DNA of 64,000 nt from Ophioceras dolichostomum (taxonomy: Eukaryota > Ascomycota > Sordariomycetes > Magnaporthales > Ophioceraceae): assembly GCA_003049485.1 (NCBI GenBank), contig PYST01000125.1, positions 37,907-101,906 on the forward strand, in the 5' to 3' direction. The notes beneath the pieces were generated by a model that had not been told where the DNA came from, did not search any database, and worked only from the letters and a program-made list of their open reading frames with translations. Every line of letters starts with the position of its first letter. Position 1 is the first letter of the stretch. Shown piece by piece: positions 21,406 to 32,282 of this stretch. The position numbers were made by a program, and so were the translations under genes.

Positions 21406-23036
21406 TGCTGGGTCTTTCTATGCGGGAGTTACGGGTGGCTGCCGGATGTTCGTCGCGAGGCGTTTAGTCGGGTCGGTCCGAGAGCTTGCTTGCTTGTTGG
21501 AGGGTCTTCGAAGCTTCCAGTCAGCCCCCCTCTATTCCGCTTTTGCCAACTATTTCAACGATCGTATATCAAGAGTTCGGAGTCAGGAGGTCGGTCAGCA
21601 AGCCGAGTCACAGCAGGCAAAGAAGGAATGTGAATTCCGAGAGATTGCCTCAGTATCTCCGGAAATGGAGGATTCAGTGTGCATTTAGTCAAACAATCGG
21701 GAGGAGACTGATGCCATGATATCATTCAGGTACGATCAAACGTGGGATGACTAAGTCCACCACACGCTGGCCACGATGTTTGTAGCAGGCAATTTGCGCG
21801 ACGTCTAATTCATGGCAGCACGGTACTTCGGTTCCCCTGGTTTCCAATTCTCAATATTTTTTTCTACCGACCAGCGACCTCCGTAGTTTGTCGTTCAAAC
21901 GGCCCTGCCATACATTACACCCCCTCTGCTCGTTGTCGGAGTGATGGAAGAGGGGCAGTGTGGTAAGGCAGGCCTTATCTTATCAGACCTACGCCTCCCC
22001 GCTTGAGTGACCAGGAAAAATAAGGCGGTGAAAGACATTGTTGTGGGATTGTGTTGGGGGGCTCTGGCATGTTCTATCCGACGATTGAAAAGAGGGAAAG
22101 GATCGGTAGACTGACTTGAAACACGAAGAATCTCTTCTTTGGATTTCTGGCCTATGAAAAGATTCAGAAGGAGAAAGAAGCTGCCGCAAGAGAGAACTAT
22201 CGCTGTGGGTGTAGTGAAAGTGCAACTGGAGTCAGTCAGCCCTGATAACGACCGATTATTCGGGCACCTGTGCAGCTCAGCTTGTCCCGCCCCCCACCAG
22301 GCAGACGCGAGGCTTCGGGGAAGTCACCGGGCAATGGCCACATTGGCCGATTAGGCGGCAACAAAGACAAAGAGATTCGTGTCTCCGAGGCAGGCGAAAT
22401 AAAGCCGATCATGAGTAGAAAGCAGGACAATCGAAAAGAACAAGCGAGAGAAAGGTAGGACTGCAAGCGAAGTCGCCCTTGGTTGCTGGCTTGAGCCAGC
22501 CAGAGAAGGGGCCATTCCAGGGGGCGGTAGAATCCTTTTTCTTCTTTCCTCTTTTTTTTCGTCATCAATTTGGTGGGCTGGCGTGGAAATAGCCGCCCAA
22601 GAGGGGTCGATATAGAACTTGCCTCTCGTTGCGATGTTGCTGGCGCTGCCTGGTAGCGACTGGCGACCGCTGGAAGGGTGTAGAACTTGCTCCGGGAGGT
22701 GGGGTCCAGCTAGTGACTTCCTCAAGCTTCCCATAGCTACAATTTTTGGTGGGCCTGTTTCTGACCTCTTCTCGAACCTTCTGCCCAATTCTGCCCCGCC
22801 AACCAAATGCCCCTCCTGCCTTGCCCTCTCTATTGCATTTAAGACCAGGCTTTTCGTCTCCGGAAGCAGCGAGGACAACATTTTCTCTGTTCATCACAAA
22901 CCACTTCTCGCAGACCTTTTCCTTTTCCTCTGCCCTTAATACTGCTCTCAACACGAATACCATTTGAGCATTTCCCTCTATTTTCACTTCCGCGTCTCTC
23001 TCTACACACAATCACGCACACCACACAATCGTCACC
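21406..23036. other. Divergent intergenic region, HSP70 promoter side
   Basis: 1.6 kb head-to-head between the hydrolase and HSP70. It holds the heat-shock element listed next. Closer to the HSP70 start are a TATA-like gcatttaag (22834-22842) and a CT-rich 5' leader. No coding signal seen. Confidence 0.6.
22769..22781 (+). promoter_or_regulatory. Perfect three-unit heat-shock element
   Basis: TTCtcGAAccTTC: three alternating 5-bp units in exact 5-bp register, the canonical Hsf1 trimer site, about 256 nt upstream of the HSP70 ATG. A further TTC at 22789-22791 is just out of register. Looser inverted GAA/TTC pairs occur at 22128-22140. It supports heat-shock control of the downstream gene. Confidence 0.8.
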
Positions 23037-23460
23037 ATGGCGCCCGCTGTTGGTATCGATTTGGGCACGACCTACTCGTGTGTGGGCATCTTCCGGGATG
23101 ACCGCATCGAAATCATCGCCAACGACCAAGGCAACCGCACCACCCCATCCTTCGTGGCCTTCACGGACACGGAGCGTCTGATCGGTGATGCGGCGAAGAA
23201 CCAGGTCGCCATGAACCCCCACAACACCGTCTTCGACGCCAAGCGCCTGATCGGTCGCAAGTTCTCGGACCCCGAGGTGCAGGCCGACATGAAGCACTTC
23301 CCCTTCAAGATCATCGAGAAGGCTGGCAAGCCTCTCATCGAGGTTGAGTTCAAGGGCGAGACGAAGGCCTTCACCCCGGAGGAGATCTCCTCCATGGTCC
23401 TGACCAAGATGCGGGAGACGGCTGAGGCGTACCTGGGTGGCACCGTCAACAACGCTGTCA

Positions 23461-23494
<34 letters not shown>

Positions 23495-25389
23495 CCAGGC
23501 CACTAAGGACGCCGGTCTCATCGCCGGTCTGAACGTCCTTCGCATCATCAACGAGCCTACCGCGGCCGCCATCGCCTACGGTCTCGACAAGAAGGTGGAG
23601 GGCGAGCGCAACGTCCTCATCTTCGATCTCGGTGGTGGTACCTTCGATGTGTCGCTTCTGACCATTGAGGAGGGCATCTTCGAGGTCAAGTCCACTGCCG
23701 GCGACACCCACCTGGGTGGCGAGGACTTCGACAACAGGCTTGTTAACCACTTCGTTAACGAATTCAAGAGGAAACACAAGAAGGTGCGTGATTTTTTGAT
23801 TTTTTCCGGTGTAGAAGTCGATCGGCGATCTACTCAACATTTTTTCTTCCCCCCAGTGCCTTACATTTTGCCTCGCACATTCCGTCCACCACGCCCCACT
23901 TTTCTGCATCCACTCCAGCCTCGCTCTCCGTCTCCCCCCTCTTCCCCTGAAACCTCCCTTCTCGTCTACCGTCCAGTGGACCGTAGCCTACCCTCCCATC
24001 TAATCTCCCTTCCCGGGGAACATGGTTTGGGACCTAGGCTGGTACACGCGAGGATACACGGGGGTAGGAAGTCGACGGCGATACGGCGGCGGGATGGTTG
24101 GAGAAACTGCCTTTCACCCAACATAAGCCATCCATAAATGTGCCAGAACTAGAGTTGCTAACTTTTCGCAGGATCTGTCTTCCAACGCCCGCGCTCTCCG
24201 CCGTCTCCGCACTGCATGCGAGCGTGCCAAGCGTACCCTCTCGTCTTCGGCCCAGACTTCGATCGAGATCGACTCGCTCTTCGAGGGCATCGACTTCTAC
24301 ACTTCCATCACTCGTGCTCGTTTCGAGGAGCTCTGCCAGGACCTCTTCCGCTCGACTCTGCAGCCTGTTGACCGTGTCCTCACGGACGCTAAGATCGACA
24401 AGTCGCAGGTTCACGAGATCGTGCTCGTCGGAGGCTCCACCCGTATTCCCCGCATCCAGAAGCTCATCACCGACTACTTCAACGGCAAGGAGCCCAACAA
24501 GTCCATCAACCCCGACGAGGCCGTCGCCTACGGTGCTGCAGTCCAGGCTGCCATCCTTTCGGGTGATACCAGCTCCAAGACTACCAACGAGATCCTGCTT
24601 CTGGATGTCGCGCCACTGTCTCTCGGTATCGAGACTGCCGGTGGTATGATGACCAAGCTGATCCCCCGCAACACCACCATCCCGACCAAGAAGTCCGAGG
24701 TCTTCTCGACCTTCTCGGACAACCAGCCCGGTGTGCTCATCCAGGTCTACGAGGGTGAGCGCCAGCGCACCAAGGACAACAACCTGATGGGCAAGTTCGA
24801 GCTCACCGGTATTCCACCTGCGCCGCGTGGTGTTCCCCAGATCGAGGTCACCTTCGATATGGATGCCAACGGTATCATGAACGTCTCCGCCCTGGAGAAG
24901 GGCACCGGCAAGACCAACCAGATCGTTATTGCCAACGACAAGGGCCGTCTCTCCAAGGAGGAAATCGAGCGCATGCTTTCGGAGGCCGAGAAGTTCAAGG
25001 AGGAGGACGAGGCCGAGGGTGCCCGTGTCGCGGCCAAGAACGGTCTGGAGTCGTACGCCTACTCTCTCCGCAACACCCTGCAGGACTCCAAGGTCGAGGA
25101 GAAGCTCGAGGCCTCGGACAAGGAGACCCTCAAGGCCGAGATCGACAAGGTTGTCGCCTGGCTCGACGAGAACCAGCAGGCCACACGCGACGAGTACGAG
25201 GACCGCCAGAAGACCCTGGAGGGCATCGCCAACCCCATCATGATGAAGTTCTACGGTGCGGGTGGCGCTGGTGGCATGCCCGGCGGCATGCCAGGCGGTG
25301 CTCCCGGCGGCTTCCCTGGCGCCGGCGGCCCCGGTGCTCACGGTGGCGCCTCGCACGATGATGGCCCCACCGTCGAAGAGGTCGACTAA
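23037..25389 (+). CDS. hsp70: Cytosolic HSP70 chaperone (Ssa type)
   Basis: ATP-driven folding chaperone. Exons 23037-23783 and 24172-25389 join to 1,965 nt (654 aa), the usual size for Ssa proteins. The nucleotide-binding domain shows GIDLGTTYSCVG (6-17), IFDLGGGTFDVS, the spliced KHKKDLSSNARALRRLR and VLVGGSTRIPRIQ. The substrate domain has LLLDVAPLSLGIETAGG; the C-terminus is a GGMPGG-rich tail ending in EEVD, the TPR co-chaperone motif of cytosolic Hsp70. Codon use is strongly biased to C/G-ending optimal codons, as expected for high expression. The intron is long for this window (388 nt) and stays open in frame for 118 codons before a stop. A perfect heat-shock element lies upstream. Confidence 0.97.
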
Positions 25390-26330
25390 GTGTTTGTCGT
25401 CGACTGTCGCCTTTTCCCTTCTCTGTCAGCAGTCTTTCAGCCCCTCTATCGGCGAGGTAAAACAGGCGGTTCCCTTTTTTCGGTGTTCATTGTTCTTCCC
25501 CAGCTTTAGGTAATCTCATGGATTTGTCCTTTTTTTTTCCTTCACTTTTTCCGCCATGCGCTCAAGAGGTCTGCGTCGCAAAGTCTTTTATTAGATGTTT
25601 ATGGTGGTAGGCGGCGCGGATGGACCTACGGATACGACTGATGGATGGGCTGCAGTGCGCGCTCATCCTCAATTATCCCCCAAGGACAGTAGGAGAAGAT
25701 GGAGGGTTAGAGGTATCGCTTTTCATCGCGTTTACTATTTCCTCTTTTTGCTTTCTGGCCTCTGGTATGATAACTATGAATCAATGGGAATAAAAGTGCG
25801 CATGATTTTCTACTTTTCTACAATGGCGATGCCTTCTTACCTGGCTTAACGTGATGCAACTCGACCAAATCGTGACTGGTGAATTTGACTGAGACTCTCC
25901 TCACTCTTACCGTAGCAAATATAATGCGAAGAACTTGAATTACTTACATGGTTTATCCGCCTGAACTAAAGTATCTGTCGTGAAATTGTTTTGACGCATT
26001 TTATTCCCTCAAAGGCAGCGTGAACTGGTTATGTAACAGCGTTGATGATTCACGTTCGGAAATGAGCTAACGTATATGTATGTACAGCGAGGCTGAGAAG
26101 TGAAGGGTATCAAGACTGGATGGTGAAATAACGGAAATCCTCTCACTTCTGTTATTTTTCCCGTCCTTAATAAATAGTAATATCTTCCCAAATCTTTGCG
26201 CGTCCACAGTATCCTTCTAGGAACCTGCCTGTTTAGTAGTGGTCTGTACAAGGTACTGGAATGGAATGTACACGGTTCTGCAAAGGCCCCTACCAGAGAT
26301 TGCCGTGTTGTTAGACACCCCTCGTTCCTC
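25390..26330. other. 3' flank of HSP70
   Basis: 940 nt, T-rich near 25530 and AT-rich to about 26200. HSP70 3' UTR plus spacer; no gene seen. Confidence 0.5.
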
Positions 26331-26334
26331 GAGG

Positions 26335-26570
26335 TGAGTGGGTCAGTCGGCTGGAGCTCGAGAGCCGGATCATGCTCTACTTTACATCTAAGCCTCCCCT
26401 CCCGGCAACCACCCCTGAGCTGGAGGATAATGAAATCCTGGACTTGGATCACAATGGCTTCCCTTGACTTCGCTGAGTATCTGAAGAGGAAGCCTTCCAC
26501 CTGAGGTTTCATCGGAGCTTGTTAACCTGGCCCCTAATGCCCCTGATGACGAGCGCCTGCGTGGACACAT
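26335..26570 (+). pseudogene. Repeat-family gene relic, copy C (inverted fragment)
   Basis: Plus-strand piece matching the middle of copy D, which lies on the minus strand just to the right. Read in frame: LELESRIMLYFTSKPPLP, ELEDNEILDLDHNGFP, then a TGA, a frame shift, and PPEVSSELVNLAPNAPDDERLR. Copy D has FELERQIQLIYREKPPFA, LQDHEVLDWDDDGYPRL and PPEIPSEPFELSPDASDEEICR at these places. The TGA replaces a position following DGYP (CGC Arg in copy D), consistent with a C-to-T change. Too short and broken to encode anything. Confidence 0.65.
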
Positions 26571-27199
26571 CGGGACCTTCCCCCTGCTCGCCAGAGAGCG
26601 TTTTATTGAATACCTAGTTATGCTAACAGCCTCGCCGTCATGTCCTTCGACTGGACGATGGCAGGGTAGTACACGTGGTGGGTGGGCTTACCAATAGTCT
26701 CGTGAACCTGAGGATCAAAAGAGCCCAAGAGACGTGCCTCAGTGCCAGTTGGAAACTGCTTTCTATTGTCTGAGTCGAAAAGCTAAGTTCCATAACGTGG
26801 AGGAATCGATTCAAACTCCGTAAGTTACCCTTTTTGGGCTTCTCGAGAAAAAGAACTATCTATCGAATCAGGATCAAAAGAGTGTGATTGGCCCTTTCTG
26901 GGTTACCGAGACCCTTAGGCGGAGAAAAGAATAGGCATCTGGTGACGATGAAAGAGTAACCGTGAAGGAAAAAGAGAAAAGAGTGTCGGTCCCAGGAAGC
27001 AAGGGGTAGTGACTAGCTGAGGCATGAGATTGGCGCCTCAAGGCTAAGCAAAGGGGGCACAAGCAACGGACCTCAGTGGAAATGAAGCTAAAAGTAAAAC
27101 TCAGGGGCGAGCAAAGGGGGTTCTCTCCTTCCTCAGTTCATCTGTCATTCGGAGCCATCATTCGTGTGAAGAGGCGATGTATTGTTGCGGAATCCTCTT
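26571..27199. other. Left flank of copy D
   Basis: 600 nt of AT-richer sequence between copies C and D. It may contain eroded repeat sequence but I could not align it to anything in the window. Confidence 0.35.
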
Positions 27200-30100
27200 T
27201 CATCTTCGCGAGTTCTTGTGAGCTTTGTCCAGCTCAGTTTCCCTTTCTTGGAGCTTCGCTTCCTTCTCCTGCAGCTTCATTTCCTTCTCTTGTAGCTTTT
27301 TGTCCTTCTGTTGTAGCTCGATATCCCTTTCTTGCAAAATACGCTCGAAGTTGGTTTCCTTCTCTCGCATATTGCGCCTGAGGTCGTCAATTTGTTCTTG
27401 CGACTGGTCTTGAGCCTCTTTGGCCGCCCGGGCGGCGGCGTCGGACTGGCCTCGCAAGAGTGCTTCTAGACCTAGGGCGTACTTTTTCATGCTGACGGCG
27501 TAGTCTTTCATGCTGAAGGCGTACTTCTTCAAGTCCCGGTAGGTCGTGGCGAAGTCCATGATTCTGGGGGTGTCCTGGAACATAGTGTTGAAGTCGTCAT
27601 CGTCCTGAGGAGGAACAGGCGCGTGCGTGGGTGCGTCTTCAGGGGGTGTCGGCCGATCGTCACGGACCGGCATCTTGCCGGTGACCGAGGACGGGCCAGC
27701 CTGAGGTCGGACGTTGACAGCGGCAGGCGACTTGCCGAGGACCGAGGACGGACCAAGCCGGGCAGCATCGTTGCCGCCATCAGCCTGAGGCCTGGCGTTC
27801 ACAGGAGCAGGCATCTTGCCAGAGACTGTGGATGGACCAGACTGAGGTCGGACGTCGACAGGATCCGTCAGGTCGGCTTGGGGCTGGGCCGAGGGATCCT
27901 CAGTAGTACCGGAGTTCGATGGTCCGGCTATTGGGCTGTCGTCTCGAGGTGGAGGTGTGGGTTGCCGGGGGGCCGTGGCTTTCTTCTGCCGACGATACGG
28001 CACGTCAGGCTCAGGCTGTGGTGCCCAGGCTACCCCTCGAGGCGCGGAGGATCTCTTCCTCTTACCGAGGGGTGGGGTCGTCTTCGGTCGACTCTCAGAC
28101 CGGGCTTCCTTGTCGAGATATGAGTCCTCGAGGCCTGTCCGTCGCTTCCGCTCCTCGGCTGACAAAGGAGGCGCCTCCGCTCTCTTGGATGCTCGGGTTT
28201 GAAGATGGAGTAGCGCTTTGTCGTCGGCGACTTCAGGGGTTGGGCAGTTGTCGTAGGACGCATGAGTATAGGCGTGGCGCATCTTCAGGACGTAAGATGG
28301 AGGATAGTCCTTTAGTCCCCACGTCTCGGTATCCCACTCAACGAGCTCGGCGAGGTGCGCGTGTTCCATATGTAGCGTGTGGACTCCGTACAGTGCCCAA
28401 AACGCAATAGCTTTATCCAGAAGCTTTTGGACTGAGGCCGGGCTGAGATCAGGGCAATGCTTGCCATTCTCCTGATACTGGTCGGGATACCCGGTAGGGT
28501 CTCCGCAAACATCCCCCGCCCCGACGGTCCACCACCCCTGAACACAGTTTGATTCTGCGATGTTGAGAGGCTTGAGAATCTTCTCCACCGCTTGGTGGGT
28601 TGCATGTTTTCTGAAGCTCGTCTTTCGTGCGCTTGTGTGCTGAAATTGAGGATAGGTGCGGATGGAATAGATGGCAGATAATACGCGCCTCAGGTCGTGG
28701 CGTATTAGCCAAAGTCTGGAGGCGATATTCTCAGTCTGCTCGTCCGGAATGCTGGCAGGGCGGTCAGGATACACACGCTGCAACGTGAGCCACTCCTTCA
28801 TGAGGTCTATTTTGACCTGACGACTGAGGTGCAACCATCTATACTGATCACCCACAGTGATGCTCGAACTCTTCACGGACTCCTTGAGGGTGATGGCCGC
28901 AAGCCAGCTCGTCGGATCCTGAAGACTAGCGTTTCGACAGATCTCTTCGTCTGACGCATCAGGGGACAACTCGAAGGGCTCAGATGGAATCTCAGGAGGG
29001 CCCTCGATCTCGTTCTCGAAGACCTGTTGGAGGCGAGGATAGCCGTCGTCGTCCCAATCTAGCACCTCATGGTCCTGAAGACCGGGTACAACCCCAGCAA
29101 AGGGAGGCTTCTCCCTGTAGATAAGCTGAATCTGTCTCTCGAGTTCAAAGGGGTTGACAATCTCAGGATCTGCGCTGTCACAGATCGAGCACGGCTGATC
29201 GTCCCTCTCCCAGAGCTCCGGGAGGAGATGAGGCCTCACTCGAGGCTATGTGAGTGTCAGGCTGTCCTTGGTCACAGTTGCCGAGATCCATGGTCCGGTA
29301 TATTCATCCTCCGCAAGCCTGAGGCGGATGTGCATCGGCAGCCTGGGATCATCTACGGCGTCGTTGAGAAGGGCCTTGGGATCTTGGCTCGGCACAGACA
29401 CGCGGATTGGCTCCGTAGCAAGGAATTTAGCCTGGTCCGGCCTGAGGTTGACAGCACAAGGAATGTGCTGGGTCAGGATGTCCAAGACTGAATCTGCGAG
29501 ACTCGGTGGCTCTTCCCCAAGAATGTACGTCGCGTATAGCTGGGCGTATGGCACAGGGTACTGCGGGAACACGTGTTTCCGCCATGCCTGATTATAAACA
29601 CTGAGGTTGCTGGACGCATCGCCGAATTCTGACAGTGAACCCAGTTGGGCCGCCATGAGCGGCATGAAGTTCGAAAGATCGTGCTTTGCATAAACGATCT
29701 TCCACGCAGCCGCGCTTGCGAGAGATGAGGAAGCTCAGGCGGTCTAGACGAGGGCAATGTCGGCCGTTCACTTGGTGTTGGTCTGCGTAAGTGGCCTGCT
29801 GGCCTTCTCCTCGCCCAGCATTCCACCATCGTTGGACCCCAGTGAGACGAGACTGAGCGTCAAGGTACGCTGGGGCTTTCGGCTCATGGGGTGGCCACTT
29901 TGCCGTGGCAATAGTTCCGGCAATCCGATATGTTAAGCCGAAGTCCAGGTTCATATCGATTACTCGATCAGCGAAAAGGCTAGCATCTTCGACCTCATTG
30001 TTGGCCCCGGTATTGGGTAGCGAGTGATCCCCAGCCAAAATCCACCTCAGGACGAGTCCCTTTTTCTGACTACCGCCTTGACTCCACCACTATTGAGTCA

Positions 30101-30218
30101 GCTTGGGGTTTGGAATCTCCCATCCTGCCTTCAGCTCGTCAATTAGCTTCACAGCCTCGCTGCTTGGCATCACGCGCTGCTTCCGGTTGTTCCGGATGCG
30201 CTCATCCCGGATCGCCAT
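27200..30218 (-). pseudogene. Repeat-family gene, copy D: largest copy, interrupted by two stops and a frameshift
   Basis: Putative start at 30218 (MAIRDERIRNNRKQRV). The frame runs through VKLIDELKAGWEIPNP to a TAG at 30092-30090 and continues GDHSLPNTG, QRWWNAGRG, PRLDRLS. It shifts between about 29740 and 29705, resumes KIVYAKHDLSNFMPLMAAQLG, YILGEEPPSLADS, WISATVTKDSLTLT, and meets a second TAG at 29248-29246. A continuous 679-codon frame then runs to 27200. That part has no ATG near its start; it carries a globular middle (DVCGDPTGYPDQYQENGKHCPD), about three imperfect RPQxGPSxVxGKMP repeats, and a C-terminal coiled coil built on LQEKE units. I do not recognise the family. Copies A-C show it is multi-copy. 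Both TAGs fit CpA-to-TpA change. The long distal frame could still be expressed. Confidence 0.65.
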
Positions 30219-30414
30219 GCTTGGACCTCAGGTGCGCGTCGCGCGCTTGGTTCCGACCGTCGTACATGAAGTCCCGATGCCCAAAAGCTGTCGCTGTAGG
30301 TACGCTTGAGATACTGAGGCTGACGTTGTGTTAGGAAAAGTGGTGGGAAGCGAAGGTTCGAGAAAGGAAAGAATCTCTCCGCAAAAGTTATTCTGCGGAA
30401 GAAAGTCTGCTCAA

Positions 30415-30560
30415 AAAAAGAAAGAAAGAAAGAAACGGGAAGGAGCAAACGTGAGTTCCAGATAAGAAAGATGAGATGAAAGACCAACTAGAAATGAATA
30501 GAAATGCAGCAAAAGTTAAGAGGAAGAGCCATGTCGTGACCGACTCGTTGCGATTTTAAT
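30415..30560 (+). repeat. Repeat block shared with 18801-18915, preceded by (GAAA)n
   Basis: A short aaag tandem run (about 30413-30433), then the same ordered words as at 18801: cgggaaggagca, gtgagt, aagaaagatgagat, aagaggaagagccatg. Here it lies about 200 nt upstream of the putative start of copy D, so it may be part of the repeat unit's 5' flank. Confidence 0.6.
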
Positions 30561-30671
30561 AAGGGAGCTGGGAAGAGCCCATAGAAACTCCGTTACCAGC
30601 AAAAGGACCATGGTGATCCCCTTCCTCCACCCAGAACTCCGGAATGTCAAAGTCTCGTATATCTACAATTT

Positions 30672-31766
30672 CTAAAATGCCTCTAGACTGGCCGGTGTCC
30701 CAAACCATGTGCCCAACTCGTCCGCGTCCTTTTCCCTCTCGTTGTCACCAACGAAGAAATTAGTGAGACGGCTCGTCTCACCGTCGTCGTCGACAGGCCA
30801 CTCGACCTTGACGCCCGAAAACCCGGCGCCCTTCGCCTCCAGCATATCCTTGGCCGTGCCCCAGCTGAAGCGGCATTCGGGTCCCCACCCGAACACGGGA
30901 TGCATGTTCCTCCGCAGCCACGCGACGCACTTTCCGTCCGACGGGTAGCCGGAGCCCCAGCTGGCCTCTTCCTTGCCTTCGCCGCCACCGTCAGCGGCGG
31001 CGGCCTTCATCGCCTCGTACAGCACCTCGAGGGCGGCGTCGCGGGTCACCTTCGCGCACACGCTTGCTGCGCTGACGCACGGGTACAGGCTGTCGGCCTT
31101 CTTCGCGACGGTGACGCTCGCTGTGGGGAAGATGCGCTGCAGCTTCGTCTGGTACGCGGCGGGGCTGCCGATTGTGTCGACGAAGATCTCGGTCACGTTC
31201 ACGCCGCGCGCGAGCACGCCCCGGATCAGCTCGACCGTCGCGTCCATGGCCTGCGCGTTGAGGTTGTACACGGAGGACGTCACGGGGCGGAGCATGCCGG
31301 CGCCAATGTCGCGCGCCGAGAGGGCGGACACGGCCCAGCCGCAGGAGGCGTGCAGTTCCGAGGACGGGTCGCAGAGGGCTTCCATCAGGGAGGAGCGCAC
31401 GGCCGGCGTGAGCACTTTGGAGTCGTCGAAGTGGTGCGCCTCGCGGAGGAGAGGGTCGGATTGCGGGACGGGGAGGTAGAAGACGCCGTAGACCATGGGA
31501 CCGAGCACGGGGCCGCGGCCGGCTTCGTCGACGCCGAGGACGCAGGGCACACCTAGGCCGGTGGTGCTGCTGCTGCCATTTTGGCTCTGATCTGATGAGG
31601 CCGGTGGTGGTGGTTGAAGCGTGGGAGGTACGGGCGAGAAATGTGTGTAGGTTTCACCCGCGAGGAGCGCCGTCTTGTTGATTGATGGTGGGATGAAGAC
31701 ATCGTCGGCGGGGGTCTCAAGCTCGAGGTTCGGGTTGTCCTCCGTCGTCATCTGGGAGTCTTCCAT
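30672..31766 (-). CDS. RNH201: Ribonuclease H2 catalytic subunit A
   Basis: Nuclear enzyme that cuts RNA in RNA:DNA hybrids and starts removal of single ribonucleotides from DNA; works with subunits B and C (not in this window). Single exon, 364 aa from the ATG at 31766 (MEDSQMTTED). An upstream ATG at 31820 in the same frame adds 18 residues and is less likely. The RNase HII core has GVDEAGRGPVLGPMVYG (Asp80, Glu81), EIFVDTIG (Asp197) and AKKADSLYPCVSAASVCAKVTRD (Asp225), all four metal ligands. The C-terminal RRNMHPVFGWGPECRFSWGT matches eukaryotic RNASEH2A. The first 70 residues are a variable, proline-rich lead. It diverges from mif2. Confidence 0.95.
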   Translation of the reverse strand: MEDSQMTTEDNPNLELETPADDVFIPPSINKTALLAGETYTHFSPVPPTLQPPPPASSDQSQNGSSSTTGLGVPCVLGVDEAGRGPVLGPMVYGVFYLPVPQSDPLLREAHHFDDSKVLTPAVRSSLMEALCDPSSELHASCGWAVSALSARDIGAGMLRPVTSSVYNLNAQAMDATVELIRGVLARGVNVTEIFVDTIGSPAAYQTKLQRIFPTASVTVAKKADSLYPCVSAASVCAKVTRDAALEVLYEAMKAAAADGGGEGKEEASWGSGYPSDGKCVAWLRRNMHPVFGWGPECRFSWGTAKDMLEAKGAGFSGVKVEWPVDDDGETSRLTNFFVGDNEREKDADELGTWFGTPASLEAF

Positions 31767-32282
31767 CTTGGGTACAAGGAATTGGGGAGACAGGAATCCT
31801 CTGTAGAAGCAGCAGCTCAACGAGGGGGTAGCTCAAGTTGTCAATGCAAGGACTGGTACTAGGTAACATCACAGACAGGTTCTGCTAACGAAGGTGGTGG
31901 TTGTCGTGAATAAGGGCGGAGAGACATGGCAGAAATTTTGTAGCGATGTGATGACAGACGCGTCGCTTGGGGGTTACCGACGCGAAGGTGGAGACCATTG
32001 TTATAGAGGACCCCACCCACTATCACATCCCTCCCGACGCGCTGGAAACGGTCAACAAACAAAACAAAGAAAATCGAACAAGGTTTTTCCGTAGTCCGTC
32101 GGTCTTCAACAAGCTCCCACGAGGACTTTTGCTATCCACGCCCTTGCTAGCATTTGTGTATTTCATGCGATTATACAGACCATTGCTCCGGACAAGTGCT
32201 TTCAACCTTTCTGTGATCACCACCCACTGGATACCACCTATCGCGCAAACTCACGCGACTGGTGATCATCATCCACACCATC
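31767..32282. other. Divergent promoter region, RNH201 / mif2
   Basis: 516 nt head-to-head spacer shared by a genome-maintenance and a kinetochore gene. No site identified with confidence. Confidence 0.5.

Noticed and set aside
22839..23909. 356-codon antisense frame over HSP70 exon 1 and promoter
   Set aside because: Same codon-bias shadow; it crosses the true start and the heat-shock promoter.
24034..25356. 440-codon open frame antisense to HSP70 exon 2
   Set aside because: A known artefact of biased codon use in Hsp70 genes; its protein text is Leu/Val/Gly-rich without motifs and it has no promoter or splice context of its own.
30900..31556. 218-codon plus-strand frame opposite RNH201
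   Set aside because: Entirely within the RNase H2 coding exon, on the other strand, no motifs.
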